Source: Pontederia crassipes (Eukaryota > Streptophyta > Magnoliopsida > Commelinales > Pontederiaceae). From it: a DNA stretch of 64,000 nt. The DNA lies in contig CM060194.1 in assembly GCA_030549335.1 (NCBI GenBank), forward strand, positions 69,414,077-69,478,076. The letters are read 5' to 3'. The notes beneath the pieces were generated by a model. That model was not told the DNA's origin. It saw only the letters and a list, made by a program, of their open reading frames with translations, and made no database searches. A program made the position numbers and the translations under genes. Position 1 is the first letter of the stretch; each line of letters begins with the position of its first letter. Positions 11,958 through 25,229 of this stretch are shown here, in pieces.

Positions 11958-12769
11958 ACAACGATGAGGAGTAGTGGGGAATGCGGAAGGCGACGAGGAG
12001 CATGGTCGAAGCAGTTCAGTTATGGAACGAGACTTGGCGGCGATGGGTGGCGACAACTCGCGAACACGACAATGACGAGGAGTGGTAACGAACTAGACAG
12101 CAATCAGGAGCATGGTTAAGATCACTCGTGAGATAAAAGAAAAAAGAAAAATCCAATGGATGAATCTGCAACCGTCGCGTGAAGATCCGACGATTGAAAA
12201 AATTGTGCACATAGATGACAGGCTAAAATTTTGGGAGCAAGGTGCAGCCCATTAAATCCATATATATAACATTAGTTTATCATATTCATTTTTTCTCAAC
12301 TTTTAAAATAAGTAGAAAGTAGTAACCATAATATCATGTGCAATAAGGGCAAGCATTAGGGGAGAAGCAGCATTTGAGCAGGGTAATCGTGTGTGGGGAG
12401 AGAGAGAGACAAGATGACTCTCTCTCTCTGATGGATAGTTTAGCGCCCCTTCCCCTTTTGTCTTCGGCGCCCCCGTCAAAGGTGTCACCTCTCCTCCTGC
12501 CCCCATCCCTCCCTCCCTCCCTCCCTCCCTTTCCATCCAGCCTCCGGCGTCCCCGGATGCCGGAGGCGCCACTCCTTGTCCCTCCCCCCTTTTTTTCTCC
12601 GTAGGAAGCTGCCTGACCCCAAGCTTTCTTTCTCCCTCCTACCTTCCCCGGGACATCCCCCACCATCTTCATCACGGCCACCCCCACCTATTACAGATTT
12701 CCTTCCTCTCACAAATCTTATCGTCACTTCTTGGGCTAACAAACATAGCCCACAGTAATGTTGCATTGC
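11958..12769. other. Spacer with pyrimidine-rich low complexity
   Basis: Between the LTR and the second LINE. There are short internal near-repeats at 11958-12120 and a CT- and C-rich stretch at 12420-12700, including repeated CCCT around 12505-12530. The frames here are by-products of biased composition. The C-rich part could be the leader or promoter of the LINE that follows. Confidence 0.4.
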
Positions 12770-15700
12770 CTCGTCCCTCTTGGGCCAATGTTGTCCAAGA
12801 ATGGCGCCGCCTGTAGTCCCCAAAATGTCACATCATTAGCTTGACGAGCTCCAAGCTGCTATATCTTCGGAGTTTGAGATCTCCTTCGATGACATCAATG
12901 CCAAGGCTAATGATCGCGAGCGTTGTCTGATCGATTGTCTTTATGGTGGAATAGTGTCTCTGGACCAGCTGCGGCAATTTTTATGGCATCACAGATATTG
13001 TCAATTTTTTATCTCATTTTTCATTTTGCAGACATGGAGGAATGTTTGTTAATGTTGCCATCCTCCACCCTTTCTTCCGTCAAGGAGAAGACTTGCTCTC
13101 AGTCGCCCCAGTCTGGATACAGATCCCTGATCTCGCTTTCTTTCGAGCTTAGTTCCCCGACTATTATTTCCCGAATTGCCAGCCAATTTAGTAATCCCCT
13201 TATAAGCTGGATGCAGGTGAGCACATCGTGGTCGGTCGGCGGACAGTTCGCTAGAGTATGTATTGAGGTTGACCTCAACCGCCCACTCAAGCAAGGCGTC
13301 TGGGTGAAAACCCCCGACGGAAATAGGTATTTTTAGTTGGTGCATTATGAAAATATGCCGAGGATCACATGAAGGCATGGGAATGGTCGAATTCAACCCA
13401 CGTGGGCCTGCACACTCCATCGTACGAGGAAATAGCTAGTGTGCACCGGAGCTCAAGGACCAACGGATAGGATCTGTGCACCGCTTGTCCAAGGACGGAT
13501 CGCTTGCCACGTAACACTTCAAAAATCTCGTGAGCGAGGACACGGGATATGTAATACCAAGGTTAATTTTCGCCATACATGTCCTCCCTCCCTCCCTCAC
13601 TACCACCAAGCAATAACCCTACATATGCCGCCGCTCAACATCCCACCCATCCTTCCCCTCTCCTTCAAGATCCAGTATCTCTGCGGAATCTTCACCCTCT
13701 ACGGTAGCACCGCCCCACCCCTTCATTCCACTACCCAGGAAGAGAAACATGTGGTCATGGTCTAGGAGACCTTGGTCGGCTTCACCAGTCAAACTTATCA
13801 GTAGGAGGAAGGTCTCGGCTTCTTAGAAAAAGGAGAGGACTACCGTCGAAGCCTCTCGCCACCCCTGGTCTAAATCTAAAGCAGACCTAAAGAGCAAGGC
13901 TACGTCGGCAAGTAAGTAGAAATCTTACAATAGCACCAAACTCTTACTATCCTCTGGTGTGCATGTTCCAATAAAAGGCAAAGCGGATGCTTTTGTGCCA
14001 TGAAGATTCTTACGTGAAATGTCGAGAACTTGGGCGTGCTCGGGTCCCTCGAATTGGGCATGCTCAGGTCAGGGACCGACCGACTCCTCGATAAAAGAAC
14101 CACCGTCCTGACTTCATTATCTTAGTAGAAGTACACACTAATGAGATGAGGTCCAAAAGAATCATTCGTCGCCTTGGAGCGGAATGGAGTGGCTTTGTGC
14201 AACCTGGAACAGGTGTAGTTGGAGGCATCATTGTTGCTTGGCGGCATCGGCTCTTCCAGGTTACCTCGCTCCATGCAAATCTTCAAGTGGTCCATTTGAC
14301 TGTCAGTTTTAATGGTTTCTCTTTTCTTCTCTCTATTATCTATGCGAGTACTATTCCACTACTATGACAATTGCTTTGGCGTGATTTAAATAACGTTGCT
14401 TATGTTAACGTCCCATGAGTTATTGCTGGTGACTTTAACAACATCCTCTCCCTAGAGGACAAGAGGGGAGGGACGCCTTTTAGACTTACAAAATCTATCA
14501 AACTTCTCCGCTCTCTTATGGCCAATCATAGCCTTACTGACTTGCCTTTAATGGGTTTCACATGGGGTAATAATCGACAGGGCCCGTTAGGATCCTCTGC
14601 AGGCTAGATAGATATCCGGTAAGTCACCATTGGCTTACAACCTTTCCTAACCTAGAGGTTAACACCTTACTAGAACTTCATATGATCACTCTCCCTTGTT
14701 GTTAAACTCTAATTTTTGTAGACATAGATCTCATACTTTCAAATTCGAGCACTTTTGGCTAGAGCATAATGAGCCTAGATCCATTGTGCAGACAGAATGG
14801 TCCCACAACAATATATCCTCGTCACTTAAAGCCTTTAAACGTAAAATGTTGCACTGAAATAAACATTGCCTCGGCTCCTTGGAAATGAGGGTCGAAGCTG
14901 CTGAGGCTACCATCGGCACTTTGGAAACTAAGGATAGTAAAGTTGGCCTCTATGAGGCTGAGCTGCTCTGGCTTAGATCTGCCAATCAAGAACACAATGT
15001 TTATCTTAGACAAATTACTTTTAAATGGTGGAGCAAGGCGCTCTCTTATGGCCAATCATAGCCTTACTGACTTGCCTTTAATGGGTTTCACATGGGGTAT
15101 TAATCGACAGGGCCCGCTAGGATCCTCTGCAGGCTAGATAGATATCCGGTAAGTCACCATTGGCTTACAACCTTTCCTAACCTAGAGGTTAACACCTTAC
15201 TAGAACTTCATATGATCACTCTCCCTTGTTGTTAAACTCTGATTTTCGTAGACATAGATCTCATACTTTCAAATTCGAGCACTTTTGGTTAGAGCATAAT
15301 GAGCCTAGATCCATTGTGCAAGCAGAATGGTCCCACAACAACATATCCTCGTCACTTAAAGCCTTTAAACGTAAAATGTTGCACTGAAATAAACATTGCC
15401 TCGGCTCCTTGGAAATGAGGGTCGAAGCTGCTGAGGCTACCATCGGCACTTTGGAAACTAAGGATAGTAATGTTGGCCTTTATGAGGCTGAGCTGCTCTG
15501 GCTTAGATCTGCCAATCAAGAACACAATGTTTATCTTAGACAAATTACTTTTAAATGGTGGAGCAAGGCACGAATCAACTAGCACCACCATGGGGATAGA
15601 AACTAAATTTTTTCATCTTTCCACTTTCATAAGATGGAAAAGTAATAGAGTCATTAGTATCTAGGACCCTAAAGGCAATAGCATTACAGATGAACACCTA

Positions 15701-18305
15701 GTTATAGAGGCCTTTGCCAAGTATTACTGAAACTAGCTGGTCGGACCTTCCAACCTTAGATATCTCCTGGTATAGTAAACTAACTACTCTTATTACTGCT
15801 CTGGAAGTTAAGCATAACCTCTGGTCCATGGGCTCTAGGACATGATTCACTATTGAGTTTTACAGGTCACATTGGGATATTGTGGGACCAAGGATTACTT
15901 CTGCCATTCAACAATTCTTCTCCTCCAATGTCTTACCTGAGGATTGGACAAAGACTACCTTGATCTTCATTCCCCAAAAGCACCATCCTAAACTAGTCAT
16001 TGATTTTAGACCGATATCAAATTGATTGCCAAAATACTAGTGAATAGATTGAAACCCACTCTACCTTCCCTCGTTGATTATGCTCAATCTGCTTTTTTAG
16101 CTGAGCGAACGATACAGGATAACATCCTTATAGCACAAGAATTAGTACACTTTATCAATAGGGGTAGAAATAAGTACTTTGTACTAAAAGACGATCTGGA
16201 TAAAGCTTTTAACATCCTTAATGAAATTTTCTACCTATTTCAACAACTAGATTGCTGCATGTATTCAGTCATCCAAATTCAACTATTCTATAAATGGTCT
16301 AAACTCTAGATACTTCAACAGCTTTAAAGGTGTCAAACAAGGGGATCCGCTTTCCCCTTATCTTTTTATTTTAGTCTCACAAGTATTCTCTACTTTGATT
16401 AATAAATAAGTTAACTCTAGAGCAATTATCCATTTTCTCTCGATACTTTTTCGCTCGGTCATCCTATGTATGTTGATGACCTCCTGATCTGCATTAAAGC
16501 CACCAAATCAAAATGTAAAAGGCTCTCAAACTATATAAGTACCTACTGGCTAGAGGATAAATACTTCCAAATTTGAAATGTATATGCTCGCAAGTTCAAT
16601 CATCATCGTAGAGAAATTATTAAAGGAATTTTAGACATCAAAATAGGTAATTATTCTTTCAATTAACTTGATGTGCCTATCTCCTATAAATACCTACCAT
16701 CAGATCTCAATAAGCTCTCAGTCTAAAATTAACGTCTGGAATGGTAGGCTCCTTAACCAAACTGGCAAGGCTACACTAATCTCCTCAGTTATAAGTTCCA
16801 TGCCCGTGTACTCCCTAGCTCTACCTATATCTCCTCTGGACTACTCTGGTCCATCAAAAAAGCTTCCCGTGCATTTTTTGGCACTATGGTGAGAATGGAA
16901 AAGGCATCCATCTAATAAATTGGAATACTATTCAATTGTCTGATTACGGTGGGTTGGGATTTAGAAAGCTCTCTTTTATTGGGCCTACACCTATTGCAAA
17001 ACATATAATTAACTTGCTTAACAGAGTTTCCTCCCCTTGGGCAACCTTTGTTACAAACAAGTATGGAGTGTTCCACCCCTAGCAATACCCTCAGTTCCCT
17101 CAGCAGCTTGCATGGAGTTGGAAAATTATCCTGAACTCTCTCAGTGCGAAAGCTAATTGGGAATGGTTCCTTTACTAGTGTGTTGTTTGATCCTTGGATT
17201 TCTTGCATTATCATTGCTTGGACACCCACTTTCATTAATATGGATATCATTCATGACATCTACATGATGAAAGTCAATGATTCAATCCTTAATCATTCTT
17301 GTAATGTTGACTTATTGCATCTATGTTTTAGTGAACACTTGATCTCCCGCATTCTCTTTATTTTTTTATCAGCCAATGCCAATGATGACCTATGGATTTG
17401 GGAGAATGAATCCCATGGTATTGCAAATGCTGCCTCAGTTTAAAGTCTTCTATGCAGATGAGCCTTGCCATCGTCTGGAATTGGACGGACTGCCAATTGC
17501 TTCGTGTGGAAAAATCCCGGTGCCCCCAAAGATCCATCACTTTCTCTGGAAGCTTTCCCATGGTAGGTTACCTACCATGGATATCATTGTCCATTTCAAT
17601 TCTGCTATTAATCCCTCTGCCTTCTCTATGGCTTGGATGTTGAAACCACTTCTCACTTATTTTTTCAATGCCCGGTTGCTTGCCAACTCTAGTCTATTTT
17701 CCAATCTAAACTTCATTTTACCTTTGAGCTAATGGACAGCTGGAGCTCTAGTTCCTAACCGCATGAGGGCTCCAATCTTGCTAACAGCTCACGGACAAAA
17801 ATGCTATCTGTCTTCTCCTATAGCCTCTGGTACTTACTTCGATCCACTAATAGTTCTTTTATTCTTGTAGGACTTTCAAGAGGCAAGTGCAGTCGATCTT
17901 GGAGCTTGAGACATGGGGACTTCTAATGGAGATTAGATTTGCTTTCATAAATGGTTATAGACGAATCAATATTGAAACTGACTCGACATCTTTAGTCTAG
18001 ATCCTCAACAACACTAGTCACCCTCCGTGCTGCATCCGAAACCTTGTCATTGACATCAAAACTTTTTTTAATATTTTTTATGCTTGGACTATTATTCATA
18101 TTTTTAGAAAGGCCAATCAACCTGCTCATCTTTTGGGCAATATGAATCGTAATGCCACGTCTGATATTTTTTGAAAAATATAATTATAAATGGATACTAC
18201 AATATGAGTAGTAATGCCACGTCTGTTCATCTCTGAGCTCTCTGAGTTAATGTATCAAGACGTATCGTATCTTTAATAGATAATACAATTTTTGTTTTAA
18301 AAAAA
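12770..18305 (+). mobile_element. Near full-length L1-type LINE (copy B), decayed
   Basis: The order of parts is complete for a plant L1. ORF1 lies at about 12800-13450 (DUF4283-like, with FARVCIEVDLNRPLKQGVWV). The endonuclease is at about 14100-14640, with FSFLLSIIYAS and LTDLPLMGFTW. Reverse transcriptase is at about 15730-16500, with SAFLAERTIQDNILIAQELV, then GVKQGDPLSPYLFIL, and a catalytic box read as YVDDL near 16465. The zinc-binding domain is at about 17520-17620, with HHFLWKLSHGRLPTMD. The RNase H end is at about 17870-18160, with INIETDSTSLV and ANQPAHLLGNM. Stops and frameshifts throughout show it is dead. Both outer ends are approximate; I found no clear target duplication. Confidence 0.82.
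14510..15569 (+). repeat. 530-bp tandem duplication inside LINE copy B
   Basis: Two adjacent units, 14510-15039 and 15040-15569, are almost identical, with only a handful of base changes. The second unit restarts at the same CTCTCTTATGGCC found at 14511. The unit covers the end of the endonuclease domain and the linker. Both copies share the same stop codons, so the copying came after the LINE had decayed. Confidence 0.95.
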
Positions 18306-21124
18306 TAATATCTTGTGCAATTATAAATATGAACGTTAGCTTTAAGTGGTTGGTGTGGTGTATTGGCTAATAGCCTAATATAGCGGTCAGATGTTCATCT
18401 AGTGAGAGATCTGGGCCTACTTGTTTCCAGAACCGCAGACAATTTGGGGGAGAGCAAAGTGACAAATCTGCCGCCCCAGTCCCCACCAGGGGAGAGAGAG
18501 AGAGTCTGAGAATTCTCCATCACTTTGCATCAACTGCTTCCCTTTTTATTCCTTTTCCACAATTCGCCACCATCAGAGTCAGGAAGTAGAATGCTGCAAG
18601 GAACCCTGCATGATGCTGTACCTCAATAAGAGAGATTTTTAATGTGCAGAACGATGAAAGGAAAAGACCAAGTCAAATTCAATTCATAATGGAGAAGCTT
18701 TTAAAATAAAATTTACCATCTAGACGTATGAGTGAGTACTATTTAATGCTATTATTATAAAAACGGTATACTCGAAATCGATCTCGAGATTATTGACTTT
18801 TATCAATTATGAAACGCAAACTTGCTAATCAAATGCATTAACTAAACTTTATTACTTTTTAAAATATGTGATGTAAGAAAGCATACTAGTTCAAATTATG
18901 GCCTTTATTTATTGCCAAAAAAATGAGGGAGCACTTCGCATATTTTGAATGTAGTAATAGCATATACATATATATATATATATATATATACATATATACA
19001 CATACATAATATATATATATATATACACACATATACATAAGTTAAATATCCAGGGGAAAAATGGACAAAATCATAGTTTGATGCTGGCAGATTTTATTAG
19101 AGAGCACTTTTGTCGAATTTAAATTTTCTTAAAATCATCAATTATCAATTTGTTTGGATTTAACTTTTGGATCCTTCAGAACCTTAAATTAGTTCGAAGG
19201 TTTCAACCCTTTACCTTGCATAATCAGCCATTCGAAATGAATGCCCTTCCAGTATTTGTCGTTACAATCGCAGTGACATCATGCAGATCTCCCTCGAGGT
19301 CACCATGCTCAGTTGCTTGCACTCTTCCTCGCCGTATGACCAACTCCATGGACCAAAAATGTTAAGCAGTTTGCCACTTTTCCAAGAGTTAAGGGCCATG
19401 TCAGTGCTTCTGAAGAGGAAGAGCCAGTGTAAAAAAAGATTTTGCACATGGACAAAGTACAAGTTTGGAAAGAACATTACTTCGTTTAATTCGTATTATC
19501 AAACTCTGGAAGTACTTTTTCTTTTTTTTTTTCCTCCTCTCAATGTAATAGTTGGCTTCAGCTGCCGTAGGGAGGAGGGAAACCTTCCAAGTTTTGCTTA
19601 TGTGAAGGAAGATATTAGATGAATTGAATTCTGAGAGAGAGACCTGTCCATGTCCCACTTGCAGCTTGGCAATAAAATTACAACATTTCTTCCCATTCAC
19701 TTTCATCTAAAAACTTTCTCTATCCTTACTTTCTCTTTCGCTTACATATCCTTGAAGACAGTTGGATAGGTGTGCATTTGTGCCTTTGTGTTGTCCTTTG
19801 TGCTTTGCATGGTTGCATGCATTTGCATTAGAAAACAATATATGCATGCACAGTTTGTGTTTTCTTTCCTTTCAAATTGTTTTCCCTGGTCAAAGTGGTT
19901 TGCGTGTGGGAGTTGCAGACGATTTTGCAAAGAGTAGAGTAAAAGGGGCACTTGTAAAGGTGCAATTAGCGTGGTTTTGATTAGGCCTTCCTTTCTATGC
20001 ATTTTTTTTTTCATGTATCAATTCAGTTCTCCTTAGCTTCTTTTTTTTTCTTTCTTTCTTATGTGAAAAGCAAAATGAGAGGAGGAAACATAAAAAGGGA
20101 ATGTGTGGGGGCTGTACTTTTGTACAGTGTTAAACATTTGAGGGGGAAATTGGAGACCGAGTTGCATGTGATGGAGGGGTCAATAAGAGCTTGGACCACA
20201 GGAATGTGCACACGAAGATTGAAGTCTTGAAGAGTAGTGGTTGTTTGGAGAATGGTGGGTGCCTTAAGCTTCAAAAACTGAGAGACCACATGGATGGCCA
20301 TTTGGGCAGGAGTTCCTTTTAATATGTAACAATGCATGTTACTCAAAAGACATCTACTTTCTTGTACACCACAGCAAACAAGTGCCATGTTCAGCCTATG
20401 GAATCACAAGGAAGGTCATAAAAACTGCATTCTGCATGGGTTTGTATCTAGAGGGCCACTTTGTGGGGGTGGTTAATCTACATTCTTTTGCTTTATTTCA
20501 GAGCAAAATGGAGGTGTAGAGATTATTGTTTGCCATCTAAATAATTTAGTAATTATACATTTAAATGAATAAATTGTCATCTAACTTCTTAAAATCATCC
20601 ATAAAAATTGGAAAAAACTTCGGATCAATGAGTAGATATATAATATCGGATAGTTTTGACTGCCATAACCTAGGAACTTCAATATTAAACTTTGTTTCAG
20701 AATTACGGCATGATACCTTTGGTTACGGTCTTATGGATCAGCATTACGACATTATTTGTGTAAACTTAATTTGTTTCAGAAGTATCTCTCACTCTCGTTT
20801 CTCGTACTTAACAGTTAGAACGAGTTGCCTTAATGTCTCAGTTTTTGGAAGCAAAGGAAGGTTGTGACTATTAGCATGCTCACCTTGAATGAGTACATAT
20901 GCATGTCGATGACTTGGATGACTAAACTTGGAGTAGCGTAAACTTTAAAGCTTGGCAAACATTTGAACTTGGATGAGGTAAGGGAGAATTATCCTTATTG
21001 ACCATCATTCTTCTAGAATTCATGCAGACGTCAGTACGTATTACTTTACCTTCCTAAACAATCTTCTATTAATGACCAACACGTTCTGGAGTCTAATTAT
21101 CCCACGCCTTTGGTATTCATGAAC
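18306..21124. other. Gene-poor spacer
   Basis: I see no supported gene. It holds a TA/CA microsatellite at about 18964-19045 and T-rich tracts near 19515 and 20040. Reading frames of 100-113 codons at 19281-19622 and 20059-20388 have no recognisable domain and no coding-like composition. Confidence 0.4.
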
Positions 21125-21511
21125 CTGATCCAACCCTAATCCGACAGAGTTTCGAATCGAGTAGGGATTGAAATTCTTAACCCGACCCATTTAATACCCA
21201 ATTTTTTTACATCTTTTATTTATTTCTAAGCCTATATTTAATTTAAAGTTTTTTTAAAAAATCAAAATGAATTTATTTTCAATATGAAAATAATACTTCA
21301 AAATTGAGAAAACTTATTTTATAATTTAAAATAAATATTAAATAATATTTTTATATTAAATAACATAGAAAAAGAAGGAAATTTTTTTTAAAAAAAATAT
21401 GGTCGAAGAATCGAACCGGATCGAATTGAATTGAATTTTCTGCCTATATGGACTTCGTCAGATCAGGTCGGGTGTGCTCACGGATCAGGTCCAGCTCAAC
21501 CCATGAATAAC
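21125..21511. mobile_element. Degenerate third copy of the hAT-like element
   Basis: The AT-rich centre at about 21200-21400 follows the centres of the two complete copies (2380-2540 and 62420-62590), including the long A/T blocks and the stretch reading ATATTTTTATATTAAATAA. Remnants of the GGGTC arms are present on both sides. The right end reads ATGAATAACACCTA where the intact copies have GTGAACACCCCTA. The left terminus and the 8-bp duplication are not recognisable. Confidence 0.6.
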
Positions 21512-22934
21512 ACCTATTGTATCACACTGTGCAATAAGCTTTGCAAGGCTTTTGAAACCACCAATGTTAAATGAGGGATAAATGAGATATTTGATCATAC
21601 ATTCATATTACCCAATCTCAGAGTTCAGATATTAGAACTTAAGGGAATTTTCTGATTTCTATGGATCTTTCTAAGGCTTTGTTTGGATAACAGGGGCTAA
21701 AAAAGGGGATGAGAACTTTAAAAAAGGAATTTGCTCATTCTCCTTTATTTTAAAAAGGGAATTTTCTGATTTCTATGAATGATTCTAACGCCTCCCCTCA
21801 TTACCCCTCTTTCTCCCCCATCCAAACAGGGGCTAACAGATCATCATAGATTCATATATAACACATCCTTGTAGGCAATACAGAACTCGGGTGTTTTCTT
21901 TCCTGTCGGAATTAAAGATCATTTTGACAGAATGAATTGGCTTGTGATTAAACAGATGGTCTAACTCTCCTTCCTACCTCTCGATTTAAGGCATAATGTG
22001 CTGATAATGTTTACAAGATTACAATTTGCTGTAACATGCAGCTATGAGTACAAGAAATTTTCTTACATAATCCGAACTTGGTAGGCTATGCTTATACTGA
22101 AACATGTACATAGTTGGTTGAATCCTAGTGACCGTCAAGCGTCAGCTTGAACTATAGCATTCTTGTTTCCATGATGACAGTTATCCTAATGCATTGTTCT
22201 ATTTTCACGACAGCCGTAAATACTCTGAACTGTCACACAGTGCTTACAAATTTCAGATACAAAATGATTCCGGTAACAACTGTCGTGCACTCGTTCCCTT
22301 GAACCATCTTCAACAGAACAGTCCGGCAATGAGTTCTACTATTAGTGGCGTCTGGCGATAATCTTTCACCCTTGTTGCCTAGCATCATGCCATTTTCAAC
22401 CCAATAACATTTCTGGCAAATGCTTTTGATGAGCATTAGACTAACTGGGTACTAAATTCTTTCTAGCAGAATCTGTTGAAGCTTCTTTAACGTTTTTGTA
22501 CTATTCCTATTAGGTCGCCTCTACCTTAGATCATGTCATTTTCTTGGAGGAAGATGAGGTCAATCAATCTTATCCATCAGGCAATATGCTGCAATACAGC
22601 AGCCACCCCAAATAAGTTGGAAGTCTGCATCCAGACTGATAACCCTTCTAACGTTGTGGAAACAACCCCAACAGAACATCTTTCTTTCACCTGACTTATC
22701 AGTGTGCCAAGAACCGTGCAGTAATAGTTTCCCGTCATCGTTCCAATATTACAGTTCAAAGCATTCGGACATGATGAACTTTGAGTACCAGATTCTTACA
22801 ATAGAGCCCAAATAGTCTTCCGTGGCACTTTCACATATACATGCATGCATGATCAATTTTACATCAGTATAAACTCCCCACACCAGGGGTAAAGAGAGGC
22901 AAATCCTATTACTCAGAACATTGCCTACAATAAA
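21512..22934. other. Spacer downstream of the GDPD gene
   Basis: No gene is supported. The part nearest the GDPD stop codon, roughly 22600-22934, probably contains its 3' untranslated region. A short minus-strand frame at 22577-22759 has no recognisable domain. A duplicated phrase, GGGAATTTTCTGATTTCTATG, occurs near 21642 and 21757. Confidence 0.35.
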
Positions 22935-25229
22935 TTAATGTTGAACCAGTTCTGGAATGAGCCTCAGCAAGAACGAGAGCTCACGTTGTGAGAAATTGGG
23001 TCTTGCGACATCAGTGGCATTTCCCTCTCCTGGGACTGGGCTGCTAAAATCAGATACAGCTTCCGTGATCTCTTTAACTAAGTCCACTATAACTCCATTA
23101 ACTCCCATTAGGTGCTGCATGTACACTGCTTCAGGAACATTACTGCAATGCAGAAAACAAGATATTGTTTCACTCACGCAAATGTAAGCCTAGAAATCAA
23201 CAGAAACATGTGCACGAATACTCAATAAAGCTTACTTTAGTTGGCCGTAAGTCAAGAGTGCTAGGTTTGATTCCTTAATTCTGGGAATCATTGTAGGATT
23301 TCTAAAGATGGCTTTAATTTCTGATACTATCCCTTGCAAACTACCGGCCAAACACAATTTGATTGCCTCATCCAAGGAATTCCTCCTTACATCATTGTAA
23401 ATCTCGGATCCTCCATTTGTGAGGAAGAAAACCTGTTTCAAAATTGGACCATGAAACCAAGTTAAGAGACATCCTACAAATCATGATATCCATTTCAAAG
23501 GAGAATGAGTTGTCTTACAGGATAGACATTCTGAAGCCTTCGCATCAACTGCGCTGCATCAGGCTGGAAGCTTGAAAAGATGATTGGCCTTTCACTAGCA
23601 AATTCAAAAACGACCTGTGCAACAAGTCCGTGTTGATGAAAGCATTCATGCTTGGAAAGTCTATATCTTAATACCATGGAAGAAAAGCGAAGCAACATAC
23701 TTTCAAGATTGCTTGAAGAGTGCGAGTGAGCTCGTTTTCCTGATACAAGATGTGGTCATCAAATTTTAGCTCAACATTGAAACCCAAGTGGGAATCCACA
23801 TTCTGGAATACTTCTTGCAGAGTGCAGAGAGGATCATCAACTTCCACATCCCACTTATAAATTCGTCCATCTTTAGTTTTCCGAAGCAATATCTTTCCCG
23901 CCTGTGCAGAAAACGTATTAGGCTTAGGTTTTCCACACACAAAAAAAAAAAACAATGGCATGTTTGACAATTGATATTTCGTATTTGTATTTCAAGAGAA
24001 CAACACATTTCTGCAATAGTGTTCAAAGTTTTGATCATCTCATTTGTTGCTCTAGCTAAATAATTTCAGTCCCTTTGAGTTCGTGAATTTCCAATATTCA
24101 AGTTTTCTAGATATAAAGGATGTTTACGTATTATAACTATGATGTTTACGTAGAGAGATTTATTCTTCAAAGTCTAAAACGCGATGCCTGTTTTACTTTA
24201 CCTTCCCAGGTTCTCTCTGAGGGCCATATGACAGGAACTCCTCCAGACACAGATCGGTCACACGCTTTTCTGATATATTCCCCTGTTAACCATCAAAATA
24301 GATGGTAAAACGAAGAGAATTGAGTCAGTATCTACAGACAAACAGATGACAACACGATCCTCTTATCCAGTGGTTGAGATGGAGCAGAACTAAAAAAACA
24401 CCACTCACGTGTTCTTCGGTCAGGATGAAGTCGTCGTGGAAGATGATCGGACAACCATCACTCGTTACCTGCATAAATCATTCGAAGTCTGTAATTTCAT
24501 GAAGAGTTTTTTTCCCTGTAAAATTTATGAAAGGATCTACCAAAAACAAAAGAAAAGTAAACAGTAAACTTGTTAAAAAAAAGAAGCGCATATGTCGGAC
24601 ACCGTTGGATCTGATGCAAGATCCGCGGAAGACGATCCAACGGCCGTCAACAAAGAGCTCTAGGGCCGGTCAAAGGCACCGCTGAGCGGTTCGGTCGGTC
24701 AACAATCGCGCGCGCGGTGCAGTTTAGCGCGACGGGACGCGGCAAACCGCCGCCGGCAACCGTAGAACAAGGGGACATGATCCAACGGCCATTACCGTTC
24801 CCACGTATACGTATATATAATACGCACCTGAACGTCGAACTCGACGAAGTCGACGGGGTACCGACCAGCGTCGTTGAACGATCGGATGGAGTTCTCCTTC
24901 AGCTCCCTCAGCCGCCGGTCGGGCGACGCGAGCGCGTTCATCCCCTTCCCACGGTGTCCGATGACCACCAGCCGCCCGGCCGCCGTCGCAGCCCCTGAAG
25001 AGAACACCGCCATCAAGGCGTATGCCGGTGAGCCCTCCCAACAATCTACCTCCAATACTTTTTTTCCCTCGTCTATTGCAGAAAAGGAAAGAAAAACAAA
25101 ACAAAACTATGATTGATTACCTCTACGGAGGAAGGAAACGGGGGAGGAGGGAACGACCGTGACGGATGGCGCCTCCGGGACCTGGTCGAGCGTCGGGACG
25201 TCGGAGACGTTGATCGCCTTGAGGGCCAT
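22935..25229 (-). CDS. Glycerophosphodiester phosphodiesterase, GDPD1/2/3-like, eight exons
   Basis: The enzyme hydrolyses glycerophosphodiesters such as glycerophosphocholine to glycerol-3-phosphate plus an alcohol; in plants it is linked to phosphate starvation and lipid recycling. Inferred exons on the minus strand are 25229-25121, 24994-24828, 24468-24409, 24282-24202, 23901-23701, 23614-23519, 23432-23236 and 23142-22935. All have GT-AG borders, and the 1119 bases give 372 residues in one frame. Residues 48-52 are IGHRG, the catalytic histidine-arginine motif. KENSIRSF carries the metal-binding glutamate. FVEFDVQVTSDGCPIIFHDD carries the E-x-D pair and second histidine. Later come FNVELKFDD, RPIIFSSFQPD and VNGVIVDLV, typical of the barrel's later strands. 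The first 36 residues could be a plastid targeting region. The closest named group is the small Arabidopsis GDPD1-3 type. The frame is intact. Confidence 0.92.

Noticed and set aside
12303..12823. Glycine- and arginine-rich frames of up to 117 codons
   Set aside because: They are low-complexity products of the pyrimidine-rich stretch, overlapping in several frames with no domain.
19281..20388. Frames of 100-113 codons on both strands
   Set aside because: No domain, no splice partners and AT-rich composition typical of non-coding spacer.
22233..22759. Two short cysteine-containing minus-strand frames downstream of GDPD
   Set aside because: They probably belong to its 3' flank; no domain is recognisable and both are below a length that I can support.
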